Assembly: GCA_024398515.1 (NCBI GenBank)
Contig: JAKSIZ010000022.1
Location: forward strand, 1 to 37,560
Source of the DNA: Bacteroidaceae bacterium
GTDB taxonomy: Bacteria > Bacteroidota > Bacteroidia > Bacteroidales > Bacteroidaceae
Direction: 5' to 3'
DNA: 37,560 nucleotides
The translations under genes were made by a program, and so were the position numbers. Below the pieces are notes generated by a model. It worked only from the letters and a program-made list of their open reading frames with translations, was not told the origin of the DNA and ran no database searches. This document shows, piece after piece, positions 9,415 through 18,653 of the stretch (its first letter is position 1; every line of letters starts with the position of its first letter).

Positions 9415-9448
9415 AAAAAAGACCTCAACTTACGTTGTTGAAGTCTTT
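9415..9448 (-). terminator. Intrinsic terminator after tRNA-Cys
   Basis: On the minus strand AAGACTTCAAC pairs with GTTGAGGTCTT (one G-U), closing a short loop, and six T follow. It lies just downstream of tRNA-Cys and upstream of the GH31 start, so it separates the two transcripts. Confidence 0.75.
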
Positions 9449-9454
9449 TCCGAG

Positions 9455-9526
9455 AGGTACCTGGCGGAGTCGAACCGCCCTTCACGGTTTTGCAGACCGG
9501 TAACTAAGCCGCTCATTCAAGGTACC
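9455..9526 (-). tRNA. tRNA-Cys (anticodon GCA)
   Basis: A 72-nt cloverleaf on the minus strand. The acceptor GGTACCT pairs fully with AGGTACC, with discriminator T. The anticodon loop is CTGCAAA, giving anticodon GCA, and the T arm contains GGTTCGACTCC. CCA is not encoded. A consensus promoter precedes it and a terminator follows. Confidence 0.95.
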
Positions 9527-9545
9527 GTTCTTTAGTTTGCGACTG

Positions 9546-9577
9546 CAAAGGTAATACATTATTTTGTAATACACAAA
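9546..9577 (-). promoter_or_regulatory. Promoter of tRNA-Cys
   Basis: On the minus strand TTTG (9577-9574) is followed after 20 nt by TACCTTTG (9553-9546), a full match to the Bacteroidota -33/-7 pattern. It lies about 20 bp before the tRNA 5' end. Confidence 0.75.
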
Positions 9578-9658
9578 CATCTTTCGCATTTTTTTTCGTT
9601 TTTTTTTCTCACTCGACGCTAATCAAATCTCAACTCGTGCGAAATGCTTTCCCAGATT

Positions 9659-9757
9659 GAACGCTTAGGTCGGAAAAACATTGCAGCAATGTTAGTCCCA
9701 ACATTGCTGCAATGTTGACTCGAACATTGGAGCAATGTTTGAGCGAGTCAAGCGTTC
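9659..9757. repeat. Triple-palindrome element 2 (arms ACATTGC)
   Basis: Palindromes of 15 bp start at 9678, 9701 and 9724, an exact 23-bp period. Their centres are A, T, and a variant GGAGC with one mismatch. The element is bounded by inverted ends GAACGCTTA (9659-9667) and AAGCGTTC (9750-9757), total 99 bp. It lies between tRNA-Cys and the end of the PD40 lipoprotein gene. It has the same length and unit sequence as element 3, more than 13 kb away. Confidence 0.88.
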
Positions 9758-9789
9758 ATCCTCCACAACGCAAACGCTTCACTGAACCG

Positions 9790-11268
9790 TTAATGAAGCA
9801 CGGTGAGGTTAATACGTTCGTTTGAGTTAATGCCATCAGCAAACTGTCGGTAGTCAACATCGACTTTCGACTTTGTGAAATCGGGAACGTTATAGCTGTG
9901 AAGCAAGCGGTCGTAGTATCGCAGTGGATTCTTCTGTGGCAGGAGGAATGGCTTTGTGGCACTGCCATTCTTATCGATTGACGAGAGATAAAGGCATGTG
10001 TATAGACCTCCGCCGTCGCGTCGTGATGAGAATACAAACCATTGTGAGTTCTGACTCCAGTTGTGATAACTCTCGGTATCAGGACTGTTAGCTTCGATGA
10101 GTGGATGCGCCTGATTGGTCGTTAAGTCGAGCAACCAGAGGTCGGCTTCCTTGTGCCAGATAGGGAATGTGCCGTAGTCGGCAAGTGTGTACATGAGCCA
10201 TCTGCCGTCGTAGGAAGGCTTAGGAATAGAGATGCTCATGCTGTCGCGTGATGCGATGACGAGTGTATCGACCTTGTTACCACAGCGACCTGTCGCGGCA
10301 TCAAAGCCGATTGAGCAAAGGTCATAGCGAATATCGCATGTCTCATTAATGTTGTCGGGCTTCGTTGCAGTACAGAAATAGATGGTCTTTCCATCAGGCG
10401 AGAATGCTGGGAAACTCTCGTTACTGCCTTTTTGCATGGTGAGAGGGGAGAGGATGAGTTGATGTTGTTCCACGTCATATACCTGCAGGTCGCTTGCTTC
10501 ATCGAACACCTCAATGCGTTTTTCCCCTGCCACATGGAACGATTGGCGCGTGGTGTTGGTGGAGAATACAATGTATTTCCCATCCGGATGCCAATAAGGA
10601 TAGACGCAAGCACCGAGTGTTTCGTCGGTCTTAGTGTTGAGATTATCAATTTTTTCATGATTGCGAACAACTGTTGCACCATTATTTCCACGCACATGGA
10701 ACAGGATTTGATCAGGCTCTGTGCGGTTGCTGGTGTGACAGTTGACGCAGTTGCCAGGCACTCTTGTGTTTGAGATGATCTCGTATTCCTCGAAAGAAGA
10801 GATGTCACGCTGGTAGAGTCCCATCTGACTATATACCTCATAGCCTGGTGCAATGCGCCGATATGTGAGTCCCCATTCCTCAAGCGGATGCTGACTTACA
10901 TACATATCGAAGTCCTTGTATTGCAGCCATTGGCCATTTATCTTGGCACAAACGGTAAACGACAGTGTGCCGCCTTTGTTCTGACAGGCAAGTTCATGCC
11001 ATTCATCAATGTCGAACTCTGCCCATTCACCATTCGAATGTATCTCGCCACAACGGCTGCCTTTGACTGTAACATCGACACAATCTACGTCGTCATCGGA
11101 TAGGAGATTGAAGTTCATCGGTGCTATCTCAACTGGGATAGTCACTCCAATGTAATCAGGAAAGATGGATGGAAGGCTATCTACTTGCCTTACATTCTCA
11201 GGTTTGCTATTGCAAGCAGATAATAGGAGAGAAAGGATAATTAAAAAGAATGTTATTTTTGATTTCAT
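9790..11268 (-). CDS. PD40/TolB-like lipoprotein with a c-type haem motif
   Basis: A 492-residue lipoprotein: the lipobox LLSAC puts the lipidated Cys at residue 19. A single CVNCH motif (174-178) is a c-type haem-binding site. The C-terminal half has several PD40/TolB-like blades, for instance YPYWHPDGKYIVFST, FPAFSPDGKTIYF, KPSYDGRWLMYT and SQNSQWFVFSSRRDGG, consistent with a beta-propeller. It probably sits on the periplasmic or outer face of a membrane. It lies 93 bp downstream of the DUF6057-like gene and is probably co-transcribed with it. A redox or sensing role is inference; no enzyme family is clear. Confidence 0.82.
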   Translation of the reverse strand: MKSKITFFLIILSLLLSACNSKPENVRQVDSLPSIFPDYIGVTIPVEIAPMNFNLLSDDDVDCVDVTVKGSRCGEIHSNGEWAEFDIDEWHELACQNKGGTLSFTVCAKINGQWLQYKDFDMYVSQHPLEEWGLTYRRIAPGYEVYSQMGLYQRDISSFEEYEIISNTRVPGNCVNCHTSNRTEPDQILFHVRGNNGATVVRNHEKIDNLNTKTDETLGACVYPYWHPDGKYIVFSTNTTRQSFHVAGEKRIEVFDEASDLQVYDVEQHQLILSPLTMQKGSNESFPAFSPDGKTIYFCTATKPDNINETCDIRYDLCSIGFDAATGRCGNKVDTLVIASRDSMSISIPKPSYDGRWLMYTLADYGTFPIWHKEADLWLLDLTTNQAHPLIEANSPDTESYHNWSQNSQWFVFSSRRDGGGLYTCLYLSSIDKNGSATKPFLLPQKNPLRYYDRLLHSYNVPDFTKSKVDVDYRQFADGINSNERINLTVLH

Positions 11269-11361
11269 ATTGATTTTGTTTAGTGGGGATTCGGGTATTC
11301 GAGTTCTCGATATTGGGTTCTCGTGGATTCGAGATTTCGAGGATTTCTATTCGTTAGGAAG

Positions 11362-12666
11362 CTATTTCCGCCTTAAGTATCTTGTGAATGAGGCGAGTTC
11401 TTGACTGTTTGGCACTTCCTCTTTGAGAAGATACATGTACTGTGCAAACTTGTTGTAATTATTTTCAAGCAATGGGAACATCAGCATATATTGCATTGCA
11501 AGGACATTATCGTGGTTGTGCATAAGTAGCCAACCACAAATTTTGTCAATCTCAGCCTCGCTGAAAAAGAAATCCTTGTCGAGCATCATCTTGCGTGTAC
11601 GGCCGTAAAGCGGATGATTGTTAATAGCATCTTCGCCTTTGTCAATCATGTCCAAGGTGCGTTGCGCCCATTTCTTGTAGAAGAAAGTCTTTTTGAGCAG
11701 GTTCAGATATTTGCGAGCCACTACGTATTGACCGTTAATAAGGTTGGTTTCAGCCAGACGTCGGATGCAACGGCAACTCTTGGCATAGTTCGGAGCAGCC
11801 TCCATTGCTTCGAAATAAAAACGTTGGGCAGTATTCACCAAGCCTAATTGGAAATAGACCTCGGCAGTAGTCAGGGAAATGAATGGCTCCTTGACGAAAG
11901 GAGGTATAAGTCCTTCCGTGCCATTCTGGAAGAAGTTGCCGGCACGATCGCCCAGTTGGTTTGTCATGCCAAGAGCCAAATTCGTGGCACATACGCTCAT
12001 AGGGAGGTCTGGTTGTTGACGTTCTGCCTTTTGTATAATCTTGTCCCAGCGGTTTGCCCTTACCATCATGTCATAGTCGAGCAGTTCGTAAGTCTTTGCG
12101 TTGTAGATGTTAGGCAAAGTCAGAATGATATTTGGAATGCGGTAATGACTGGTGCCTGCCAAACCGATATATAGAATTGTCGCAACTATGATTCCGATAA
12201 TTCTGTATATCCTTCTTCTTACTGTTCGCAGAAGAACATAAATCAACGACAAGGCAATGATGACAGCAACAATCAGAGAATGCATTACGTTGATATCGCC
12301 TAACACAATCCATAGAAGTGCCAATGGGATAAGTGATAGGGCAGAAAGCAAGTAGTAGTGCTTCTCTTTCCAAGTAGCATTGATGTTTTGTAAAATTAAT
12401 AGGGATAATTTTTGGATTAGAACGAATTCGATTGCAATAATAAGCGCGCCAATCCAATAGTTGTTGTAGAACTGTACAAGGAATTCTGAAATATAAACGG
12501 CAATACCTCCTCTTTGATATAAGTGGGTGAGGAAATACTCCGAGTCAGTCAGGAAAAGCTGAAACTCTTCATGATAATTGAGAGCACTTCGGAAAGGAAA
12601 TGCCCAAAAAAAATATGCAATAATACCTATAATAAAAGAAATGCTATATTCAAAAATCCTTTTCAT
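11362..12666 (-). CDS. Polytopic membrane protein with TPR-like C-terminus (DUF6057-like)
   Basis: A 434-residue protein with about five to six membrane segments in its first 175 residues (SIIGIIAYFFWAFPF, IGALIIAIEFVLI, LSALSLIPLALLWIVL, LIVAVIIALSLIYVLL, IIGIIVATILYIGLAG). A soluble alpha-helical region with TPR-like repeats follows. It resembles the Bacteroidales family I know as DUF6057, whose function is unknown; I give that name with moderate confidence. It lies 104 bp downstream of the SusCD-lipoprotein operon, past a hairpin, and upstream of the haem lipoprotein, with which it probably works. Confidence 0.72.
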   Translation of the reverse strand: MKRIFEYSISFIIGIIAYFFWAFPFRSALNYHEEFQLFLTDSEYFLTHLYQRGGIAVYISEFLVQFYNNYWIGALIIAIEFVLIQKLSLLILQNINATWKEKHYYLLSALSLIPLALLWIVLGDINVMHSLIVAVIIALSLIYVLLRTVRRRIYRIIGIIVATILYIGLAGTSHYRIPNIILTLPNIYNAKTYELLDYDMMVRANRWDKIIQKAERQQPDLPMSVCATNLALGMTNQLGDRAGNFFQNGTEGLIPPFVKEPFISLTTAEVYFQLGLVNTAQRFYFEAMEAAPNYAKSCRCIRRLAETNLINGQYVVARKYLNLLKKTFFYKKWAQRTLDMIDKGEDAINNHPLYGRTRKMMLDKDFFFSEAEIDKICGWLLMHNHDNVLAMQYMLMFPLLENNYNKFAQYMYLLKEEVPNSQELASFTRYLRRK

Positions 12667-12718
12667 TGTTGTTTTTTTTTATAGATATCGACCTTAGTCG
12701 CTTGCCAAAGCAAGAAAT

Positions 12719-12752
12719 AATGGGCTGATTCAAACAAATGAGTCAGCCCATT
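12719..12752 (-). terminator. Hairpin terminating the SusCD operon
   Basis: A perfect 10-bp stem (AATGGGCTGA at 12719-12728 and TCAGCCCATT at 12743-12752) with a 14-nt loop lies right after the small lipoprotein gene. The minus-strand tail is only loosely U-rich (ATTATTTCTT), so read-through into the DUF6057-like gene is possible. A small second hairpin (CTTGC-CAAA-GCAAG) follows at 12701-12714. Confidence 0.6.
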
Positions 12753-12770
12753 AATTAAGAGATTAGAGTA

Positions 12771-13481
12771 TTAGAGTTCGTAGTAGAACTTAGTGATAGT
12801 AAGACCTTTGTTACTTACGAACAAGAGGTCCTTACCTAAACCGCCCTTCTTACATTCATCTGCCATTTCCTTAGTGAACTCGAATACGAATTTGTCACCA
12901 GCGTGAACTTCTGTATCAGATACGTACTCTGTTGACCACCAACCGTTGGTTACGCGGATTGTTGTGCCTTCACCATTAACTGCTGAAATGTCAACACACA
13001 TTTTCTTTCCAACCATCCAGTCGTATGTATCATCACTTAGAGTAGGGAGTTTGCCTTCAGTATCGCTGAAACGAAGACTTGCACCATCCCAGTCACCACA
13101 AGACTGTTCACCTTGCCAAACAATTGTCTCAAGAACTGGAAGAGGGTGATTCATCTTAGTTACAGTAATAGGGTACTGCTTTTCAACGATACGTCCGTCA
13201 GCACAAAGAACCTTGATGTAAACTGTATTCTCGCCCATTTCGCGCATAATCAAATCAGCATAGTTTGCTTTGATTGTCTGCTTGCCATTAGAGATTTGAG
13301 CTGTTCCCTTTGTGTGAACAGTTACCTTTACGAGGTTGTCGCCGTCTTCTTGAACAAGAGTTGCGTCAATCTGTTCTCCTTCGATATTTACTGCATTCTG
13401 CTCAGTATAATCCTCAACAGGATTACAAGCTGTGAGTGCGAAAGCGAATAATATCGCTATAGAATAAATTACTTTTTTCAT
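12771..13481 (-). CDS. PUL surface lipoprotein, probable glycan-binding protein
   Basis: A 236-residue lipoprotein with lipobox ALTAC (Cys19). Predicted beta-rich content includes an Ig-like N-terminal region ending near PITVTKMNHP. A C-terminal carbohydrate-binding-like domain is rich in aromatic residues (QGEQSCGDWDGASLRF, GWWSTEYV, ITKFYYEL). Its place directly after SusD (20 bp) is where surface glycan-binding proteins (SusE/F-like) are found. No catalytic motif is seen. Exposed Trp residues fit glycan binding, but which glycan is unknown. Confidence 0.75.
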   Translation of the reverse strand: MKKVIYSIAILFAFALTACNPVEDYTEQNAVNIEGEQIDATLVQEDGDNLVKVTVHTKGTAQISNGKQTIKANYADLIMREMGENTVYIKVLCADGRIVEKQYPITVTKMNHPLPVLETIVWQGEQSCGDWDGASLRFSDTEGKLPTLSDDTYDWMVGKKMCVDISAVNGEGTTIRVTNGWWSTEYVSDTEVHAGDKFVFEFTKEMADECKKGGLGKDLLFVSNKGLTITKFYYEL

Positions 13482-13501
13482 AACTTTTTTCCTATTAAGA
13501 A

Positions 13502-15232
13502 TTAATAACCTGCAAACTGAGTCTCTGCATCACTTTCCCAACCTGCGTTCTGCTTATACATGCCACCAGAAAGGTCAATCTGTGACTTAGGAATACGATA
13601 GAAACCGTTTGTTTCATTGTAGCGTTTAGCATAGTCGAAGTTCATCATGGCATCGTTACCCTTGTTGAACATCTTCTGACCATTCTGCTTTGCAAGAGCT
13701 TCTGGAGCAATGTGCCAACGACGAAGGTCGTCCCAACGGCTTCCTTCAAATGCCAACTCCCAACGACGTTCGTTGCGGAGAGCCTCTTCTGAATAATCAA
13801 CTGCTGGCAAACCAACACGTGCACGAACGCGGTTGAGTGTAGCTGCATCCTTCTGAAGTTCAGAGTACATCAAGAGAACATCTGCAAAGCGATAGATAGT
13901 AAGTGGAGTACAGTTAGAAGCCTGATAGTTACCTGCTTCCTTTGAACCCATTGCTTCAATTGACCAAGAATAGTTGGTACCGCCAGCTGAACGTACAGAA
14001 GTAATCTTCTTCTGGTGATACATAGTCAACTCAACACCATCAGAGAATGTTTTTGGGTCAAGATGGTTCATATCAAGGATTGAAGCTTCGCGACGTGGGT
14101 CGTTTGGCTCAATTGCCTTCCAATCGTTTACAAGGTTAGTTGCTACAGCACCGCAACCCCAACCTGTACTGAATGGATAAACTGAAGTAGGAGTACCTAC
14201 ATGGTAACGATCATCGTCCATGTTGTTGCCATCGCAACGGATACCGAAGAACAGACCATACTGGTTTGTCAGGTGAAGGTTAGTTGTCCAACCTGCCTGA
14301 TACTGGAAGTTGATAGCAAGGAGAACTTCCTTGTTGCCTTCCTGATAGTACGTTGCATCAGTCATGTCATTTACATAATCATAATCCTTTGCGGTATATT
14401 TGTTAGAGTAAGCCCACAGTGAACGATAGTCAGGAAGCAGGTCATGATTTGAATTCTTGATACAATCGTCAAGACAACTTACAACATAAGCCTTGTCAAT
14501 AGCGCCTTCTGTCTTAGGCATGCTTGATTCGCCATAGAAGCCTGTGTAGAACAAGAAAGCACGTCCGAGGAATGCTTCAGCAGCCCAGCGGCTAACCTTA
14601 CCGAATTGGAGCTTCTGCCAGCCGTCATATTTGTATGCAGGCATGATAGATGTAGCTTCATAAAGGTCGTCTGCAATAAGCTTGAAGATTTCCTTACCAT
14701 CGCGCTGTTCAGGAGCTGTCTGAGCTTCTTGCACAGTTTCAGGAGCTTTTTCGATAACAGGAACGTTATTGAAAGTAAGTACGAGATTATAGTAATTGTA
14801 TGCACGCATGAAGAGCAACTCACCCTTTGTCTGGTTACGAGTTACTGAATCAGGAATGTTGTTAATTACTGCCAAAGCAGCATTTGCACGTGCAATTGCT
14901 TCGTATGAAGCTTTCCAAAGATCCTGCATCTGGTTTGTCTGAGCAAACATGATCTTGTCAATTGCCTGCCACCAAGGGTCACCTACACCAGCACTACCAA
15001 ACATATCATCAGACATGATGTTTGCTATTGAGAAATACTGCTCAAGGGTATTGCCCTGGAATGGGCCATAGAAGGTTGACTTGTAAACGGCAGCTACCAT
15101 TTTATCAACGTCTTCTGTTGTTGAAGGGAAGTTTGTGCTGTTCTTTCCTGTGTAGTCCTGTGAATCAAGGAAATCCTCACAAGATGTAAAGGCAAGAACT
15201 GCCATAACCATCATTAAAATTATTTTCTTCAT
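13502..15232 (-). CDS. SusD-like nutrient-binding lipoprotein
   Basis: A 576-residue SusD/RagB-family lipoprotein with lipobox AFTSC (Cys18) followed by EDFLDS, the usual start of mature SusD proteins. TPR-like helices carry typical patterns such as ARANAALAVINNIP, GELLFMRAYNYYNLV and the late LNRVRARVGLPAV plus ALRNERRWELAFEGSRWDDLRRW. SusD caps the SusC channel and captures oligosaccharides at the cell surface. It lies 37 bp downstream of susC and 20 bp upstream of the small lipoprotein, so all three are one operon. Confidence 0.97.
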   Translation of the reverse strand: MKKIILMMVMAVLAFTSCEDFLDSQDYTGKNSTNFPSTTEDVDKMVAAVYKSTFYGPFQGNTLEQYFSIANIMSDDMFGSAGVGDPWWQAIDKIMFAQTNQMQDLWKASYEAIARANAALAVINNIPDSVTRNQTKGELLFMRAYNYYNLVLTFNNVPVIEKAPETVQEAQTAPEQRDGKEIFKLIADDLYEATSIMPAYKYDGWQKLQFGKVSRWAAEAFLGRAFLFYTGFYGESSMPKTEGAIDKAYVVSCLDDCIKNSNHDLLPDYRSLWAYSNKYTAKDYDYVNDMTDATYYQEGNKEVLLAINFQYQAGWTTNLHLTNQYGLFFGIRCDGNNMDDDRYHVGTPTSVYPFSTGWGCGAVATNLVNDWKAIEPNDPRREASILDMNHLDPKTFSDGVELTMYHQKKITSVRSAGGTNYSWSIEAMGSKEAGNYQASNCTPLTIYRFADVLLMYSELQKDAATLNRVRARVGLPAVDYSEEALRNERRWELAFEGSRWDDLRRWHIAPEALAKQNGQKMFNKGNDAMMNFDYAKRYNETNGFYRIPKSQIDLSGGMYKQNAGWESDAETQFAGY

Positions 15233-15269
15233 AATATATGCTATTTTAATTGGAATGTAATAACAATTT

Positions 15270-18200
15270 TTAGAACTTAATATTTACACCAATCAAATAT
15301 GTTCTTGGAGAAGGGTAAATACCTGTATCGATGCCGGCAGCCCAAGTATCAGCTGTACCACCATTCATACCAACTTCTGGATCCATACCTGAATAATTAG
15401 TAAATGTATAAAGGTTGTTAACCGCAACATAGAGACGAAGCTGGCTGAGTGGGCAAGACTTCCAAATGTTCTTGAAATCGTAACCGAGAGTTACGTTCTG
15501 AATCTTGAAGTAGTTACCACTTTCAAGCATAGCCTGTGACATATACTTCCAGTTTACAGCGTCGAAGCTATCAAAGATAGGGAGTTTGTTGCTTGTGCCT
15601 TCACCCTTCCATGAACCATAGACAATCTTCTTGTTGAGGTTTTCCTGGAGGAAATCCTGATTAGCCCATGTGCGGAGAATCTGCTGACCGAATGCACCAT
15701 TACCTGTAATAGAGAAGTCGAATCCCTTATATGCGAGATTGATGTTTGCACCCATTGTTACATCTGGATGAGGGTCACCGATGTTTGTACGGTCATTGTC
15801 GTCGATAAAGCCATCACCATTAGTATCTACATAAATCAAGTCACCAGGACGGAGCTTATCATTGCCACCGTGCAGCTTGTCTTGATACTTCTCAGAGAAT
15901 TCTGCAATCTGCTCACCATTCTGGAATACACCGTTAGTTGCGAAGCCATAGAAGAAACCGATAGGTTCACCAACCTGTGCACGATAGATTTCACCTTCGA
16001 GCTGATGCCATACAGCACCTGGACCATGGATGATACCTTCACCGTTAGCAATTTTTGTGACCTCATTCTTATTATATGCCATGTTGAAAGATGCACCGTA
16101 ACGGAGACCGTTTTCAAGCTGATCATTCCAATTGATTGCGATTTCAACACCCTTGTTCTCAACGTCACCACCATTTACGTATGGAGCGCCGATACCATAA
16201 ACGCCAAGGATAGGAGCGCGAACGAGCCAGTCCTTAGTTGTCTTCTTGTACCAGTCGAATGCCAAACCGAGGCGGCTGTTGAAGAAGCGTGCGTCGAAAC
16301 CGATGTTCAGCTGTTCTGAAGTTTCCCAAGTAAGATCTGGGTTACCAAGTACGCTGAACGAACCACCTGTTGTAGCTGTCTCATGGTTGCCTACACCAAA
16401 GTAGTATGCTTCAGAACCATTGAAACTAACCTGAGTAAGGTAGTTGAAGTTATCGATGTTACAGTTACCGTTCTGACCCCAAGATGCACGGAGCTTGAAG
16501 AAGTCCATAACATTTGTTACAGGTTCCATGAATTTTTCATTTGTCAGAACCCAACCAACAGATGCAGAAGGGAAATAACCCCAACGATGACCTCTTGCGA
16601 AGTTTGAAGAACCATCAGCACGGAGAGTTGCCTGAACCATGTACTTCTCGTCGAAGTTGTAGCTTACACGACCGAAGAATGATGCAAGTGAGCTGTCCTT
16701 TGCAGGTGCACCACTTACTGTAACGTCAGCAAGCTTCTGAATCTGAGCATTTGTTACGTATGCGTGATTCCAGCTGTCGCCGAAGAGGAGGTTTGAACCT
16801 GTTACTGAAAGGTTCTCTCCATAACCATTCTGTTCGATTGACTGACCAATGACAGCATTGAAGTGATGAACCTTATTGAGGTCAAATGAATAAGTCAAAG
16901 TGTTTTCCCAAGAGATGTGTGACCACTGGTTCATCTGCTGACCTGCGTTGTCCTGAGTTGCAACATTAGTACCTGAAGCATGAACTCTTGTCATTGTGTG
17001 ATAAGAACTATTGCCGAAACGATAACCAAACTGTGACTTGAAGATCAAGTTCTTGATTGGCTGAATCTCGAGGAATGCGCTTGTGTTTACATTCCAGTAG
17101 TTGCTCTCGTTCAAGCCCTGGCTTGTTGTAGCAGCCAATGCCAATGGGTTAACACCTGAACCAAGTGTCCAACCATCTGCTGCCATCTCGGCATTTGTAT
17201 AGTAGTTGCCATCAGCATCGCGTGCAGGAAGCAATGGGTTTGCATTGTAAAGGTCGTGAACGTTGTTCCAGTACATGTTTGACTGAGAGATACCACGACG
17301 ACTACCACGGTTGATGTTTACGTTTTCACCGATCTTGATTACGTCATACTTGTTATCCTTTGAACGAAGGAGTGAGTGTGTTGAGTTGAGGCGTACATTG
17401 TAACGCTCGAACTGTGACTGGTTCTCACCACCGAGAATACCGTCCTGGTCAACATAAGCGAAACCGAATGAGAACTTAGAAAGTTCGTTACCACCTGTGA
17501 GGTTGATAGCGTGGTTCTGAGTTACAGCACCCTTGTGATATGATTCGTCAATCCAATCTGTTCCGCTCCATCCATTAGGACGTACATTTCCGTTTTCGTC
17601 AAAGAGCTGTCCGTAAATACCTGCAGGAAGCTTTGACTGCCAGTCAGGCACATCAGCACCACCGTTGAATGCACGGAGCTGACGGCTGTAGATGTATTCC
17701 TGAGCGTTGAGAGCATCTGGTGACTTGTACAGATACTGCTTTCCTACGTAACCATCGTAAGATATCTGCAACTTGCCAGCATTTCCCTGCTTTGTTGTAA
17801 TGAGGATTACACCGTTTGCAGCACGTGCACCATAGATAGCTGCTGAAGCTGCATCCTTCAGTACGTCGATTGACTCGATGTCTGATGGGTTTAGGTTGTT
17901 AAGGTCGCCACCGGCAACACCGTCAATAACATACAATGGGTCTGAGTTACCCGTTGTACCGATACCACGAATGTTAACCTTGAAGCTTTCACCTGCCTGA
18001 CCACTTGACTGCATGATCATTACACCAGGAGTCTGGCTCTGCAATGCAGTGAAAGCAGATGTCGTTGAGAGCTTTGTAAGCTCATCACCCTTGACCTGAA
18101 CAGTTGCACCTGTTACAAGTTTCTTTTTCTGAACACCATAGCCGACAACTACTAACTCGTCGAGGTTCTTGCTGTCTTCTTTCAGTGTTACTTGGATTGA

Positions 18201-18515
18201 TGACTGGTTACCAACTTTTACTTCCTGTGTTACGTAGCCAATGTAGCTTATTACAAGCGTTGCACCTGGCTTTACGTTCAGAGAGAAGTTACCATTAAAG
18301 TCGGTAACGGTTCCGTTACTCGTACCTTTTTCCATGACAGTTGCGCCAATAACTTCGCCCTGTGCATCAAAAACGGTACCTGAAACTTTCTTTGCCTGCT
18401 GTTCTGGCTGTGCAGTAGCAGCAGACTCTGCAGCAAATGTCTTAGGTGCGCCACACAGCCCTAATGCTGCACAGAGTCCGATGACAAATGCTGTCTTTCT
18501 GAAGTTGTTACTCAT
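15270..18515 (-). CDS. SusC-like TonB-dependent outer-membrane transporter
   Basis: A 1081-residue SusC/RagA-family transporter. A signal peptide is followed by a carboxypeptidase-regulatory-like domain (about 43-110, with VSGTVFDAQGEVIGATV and ISYIGYVTQEVKV). The motif LDELVVVGYGVQKKK comes next, then a plug domain (PGVMIMQSSGQAGES, VIDGVAGGDLNNLNP, AAIYGARAANGVILITTK) and a C-terminal beta-barrel ending in aromatic GVNIKF. It imports oligosaccharides using TonB energy, together with the SusD partner. No N-terminal anti-sigma-interacting STN domain is seen, so control by an ECF/anti-sigma pair is not suggested by this protein. Confidence 0.97.
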   Translation of the reverse strand: MSNNFRKTAFVIGLCAALGLCGAPKTFAAESAATAQPEQQAKKVSGTVFDAQGEVIGATVMEKGTSNGTVTDFNGNFSLNVKPGATLVISYIGYVTQEVKVGNQSSIQVTLKEDSKNLDELVVVGYGVQKKKLVTGATVQVKGDELTKLSTTSAFTALQSQTPGVMIMQSSGQAGESFKVNIRGIGTTGNSDPLYVIDGVAGGDLNNLNPSDIESIDVLKDAASAAIYGARAANGVILITTKQGNAGKLQISYDGYVGKQYLYKSPDALNAQEYIYSRQLRAFNGGADVPDWQSKLPAGIYGQLFDENGNVRPNGWSGTDWIDESYHKGAVTQNHAINLTGGNELSKFSFGFAYVDQDGILGGENQSQFERYNVRLNSTHSLLRSKDNKYDVIKIGENVNINRGSRRGISQSNMYWNNVHDLYNANPLLPARDADGNYYTNAEMAADGWTLGSGVNPLALAATTSQGLNESNYWNVNTSAFLEIQPIKNLIFKSQFGYRFGNSSYHTMTRVHASGTNVATQDNAGQQMNQWSHISWENTLTYSFDLNKVHHFNAVIGQSIEQNGYGENLSVTGSNLLFGDSWNHAYVTNAQIQKLADVTVSGAPAKDSSLASFFGRVSYNFDEKYMVQATLRADGSSNFARGHRWGYFPSASVGWVLTNEKFMEPVTNVMDFFKLRASWGQNGNCNIDNFNYLTQVSFNGSEAYYFGVGNHETATTGGSFSVLGNPDLTWETSEQLNIGFDARFFNSRLGLAFDWYKKTTKDWLVRAPILGVYGIGAPYVNGGDVENKGVEIAINWNDQLENGLRYGASFNMAYNKNEVTKIANGEGIIHGPGAVWHQLEGEIYRAQVGEPIGFFYGFATNGVFQNGEQIAEFSEKYQDKLHGGNDKLRPGDLIYVDTNGDGFIDDNDRTNIGDPHPDVTMGANINLAYKGFDFSITGNGAFGQQILRTWANQDFLQENLNKKIVYGSWKGEGTSNKLPIFDSFDAVNWKYMSQAMLESGNYFKIQNVTLGYDFKNIWKSCPLSQLRLYVAVNNLYTFTNYSGMDPEVGMNGGTADTWAAGIDTGIYPSPRTYLIGVNIKF

Positions 18516-18568
18516 ACGTTAATAAATCAGTTAATAATTAAATAAAATTAAAATTTAAAAAATTTACG

Positions 18569-18576
18569 CAAAATTA
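18569..18576 (-). promoter_or_regulatory. Possible -7 box for the SusC operon
   Basis: TAATTTTG on the minus strand matches TAnnTTTG and lies 54 bp before the SusC start. No well-spaced TTTG -33 partner is present, and a second TAATTTTG occurs at 18618-18611, so the true promoter is unresolved. Confidence 0.35.
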
Positions 18577-18653
18577 CATCTTATACTTCTCAAATCATAG
18601 GAAGAAGTGACAAAATTAATATAAATTAACACATAGGTACACCTTATTAATAT

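Noticed and set aside
9381-9485. N-terminal extension of the GH31 protein
   Set aside because: It overlaps the tRNA-Cys terminator and part of the tRNA; the signal peptide begins at 9380.
15768-16319. A 183-residue plus-strand open frame inside susC
   Set aside because: It is antisense to the well-supported susC gene and has no recognisable domain.
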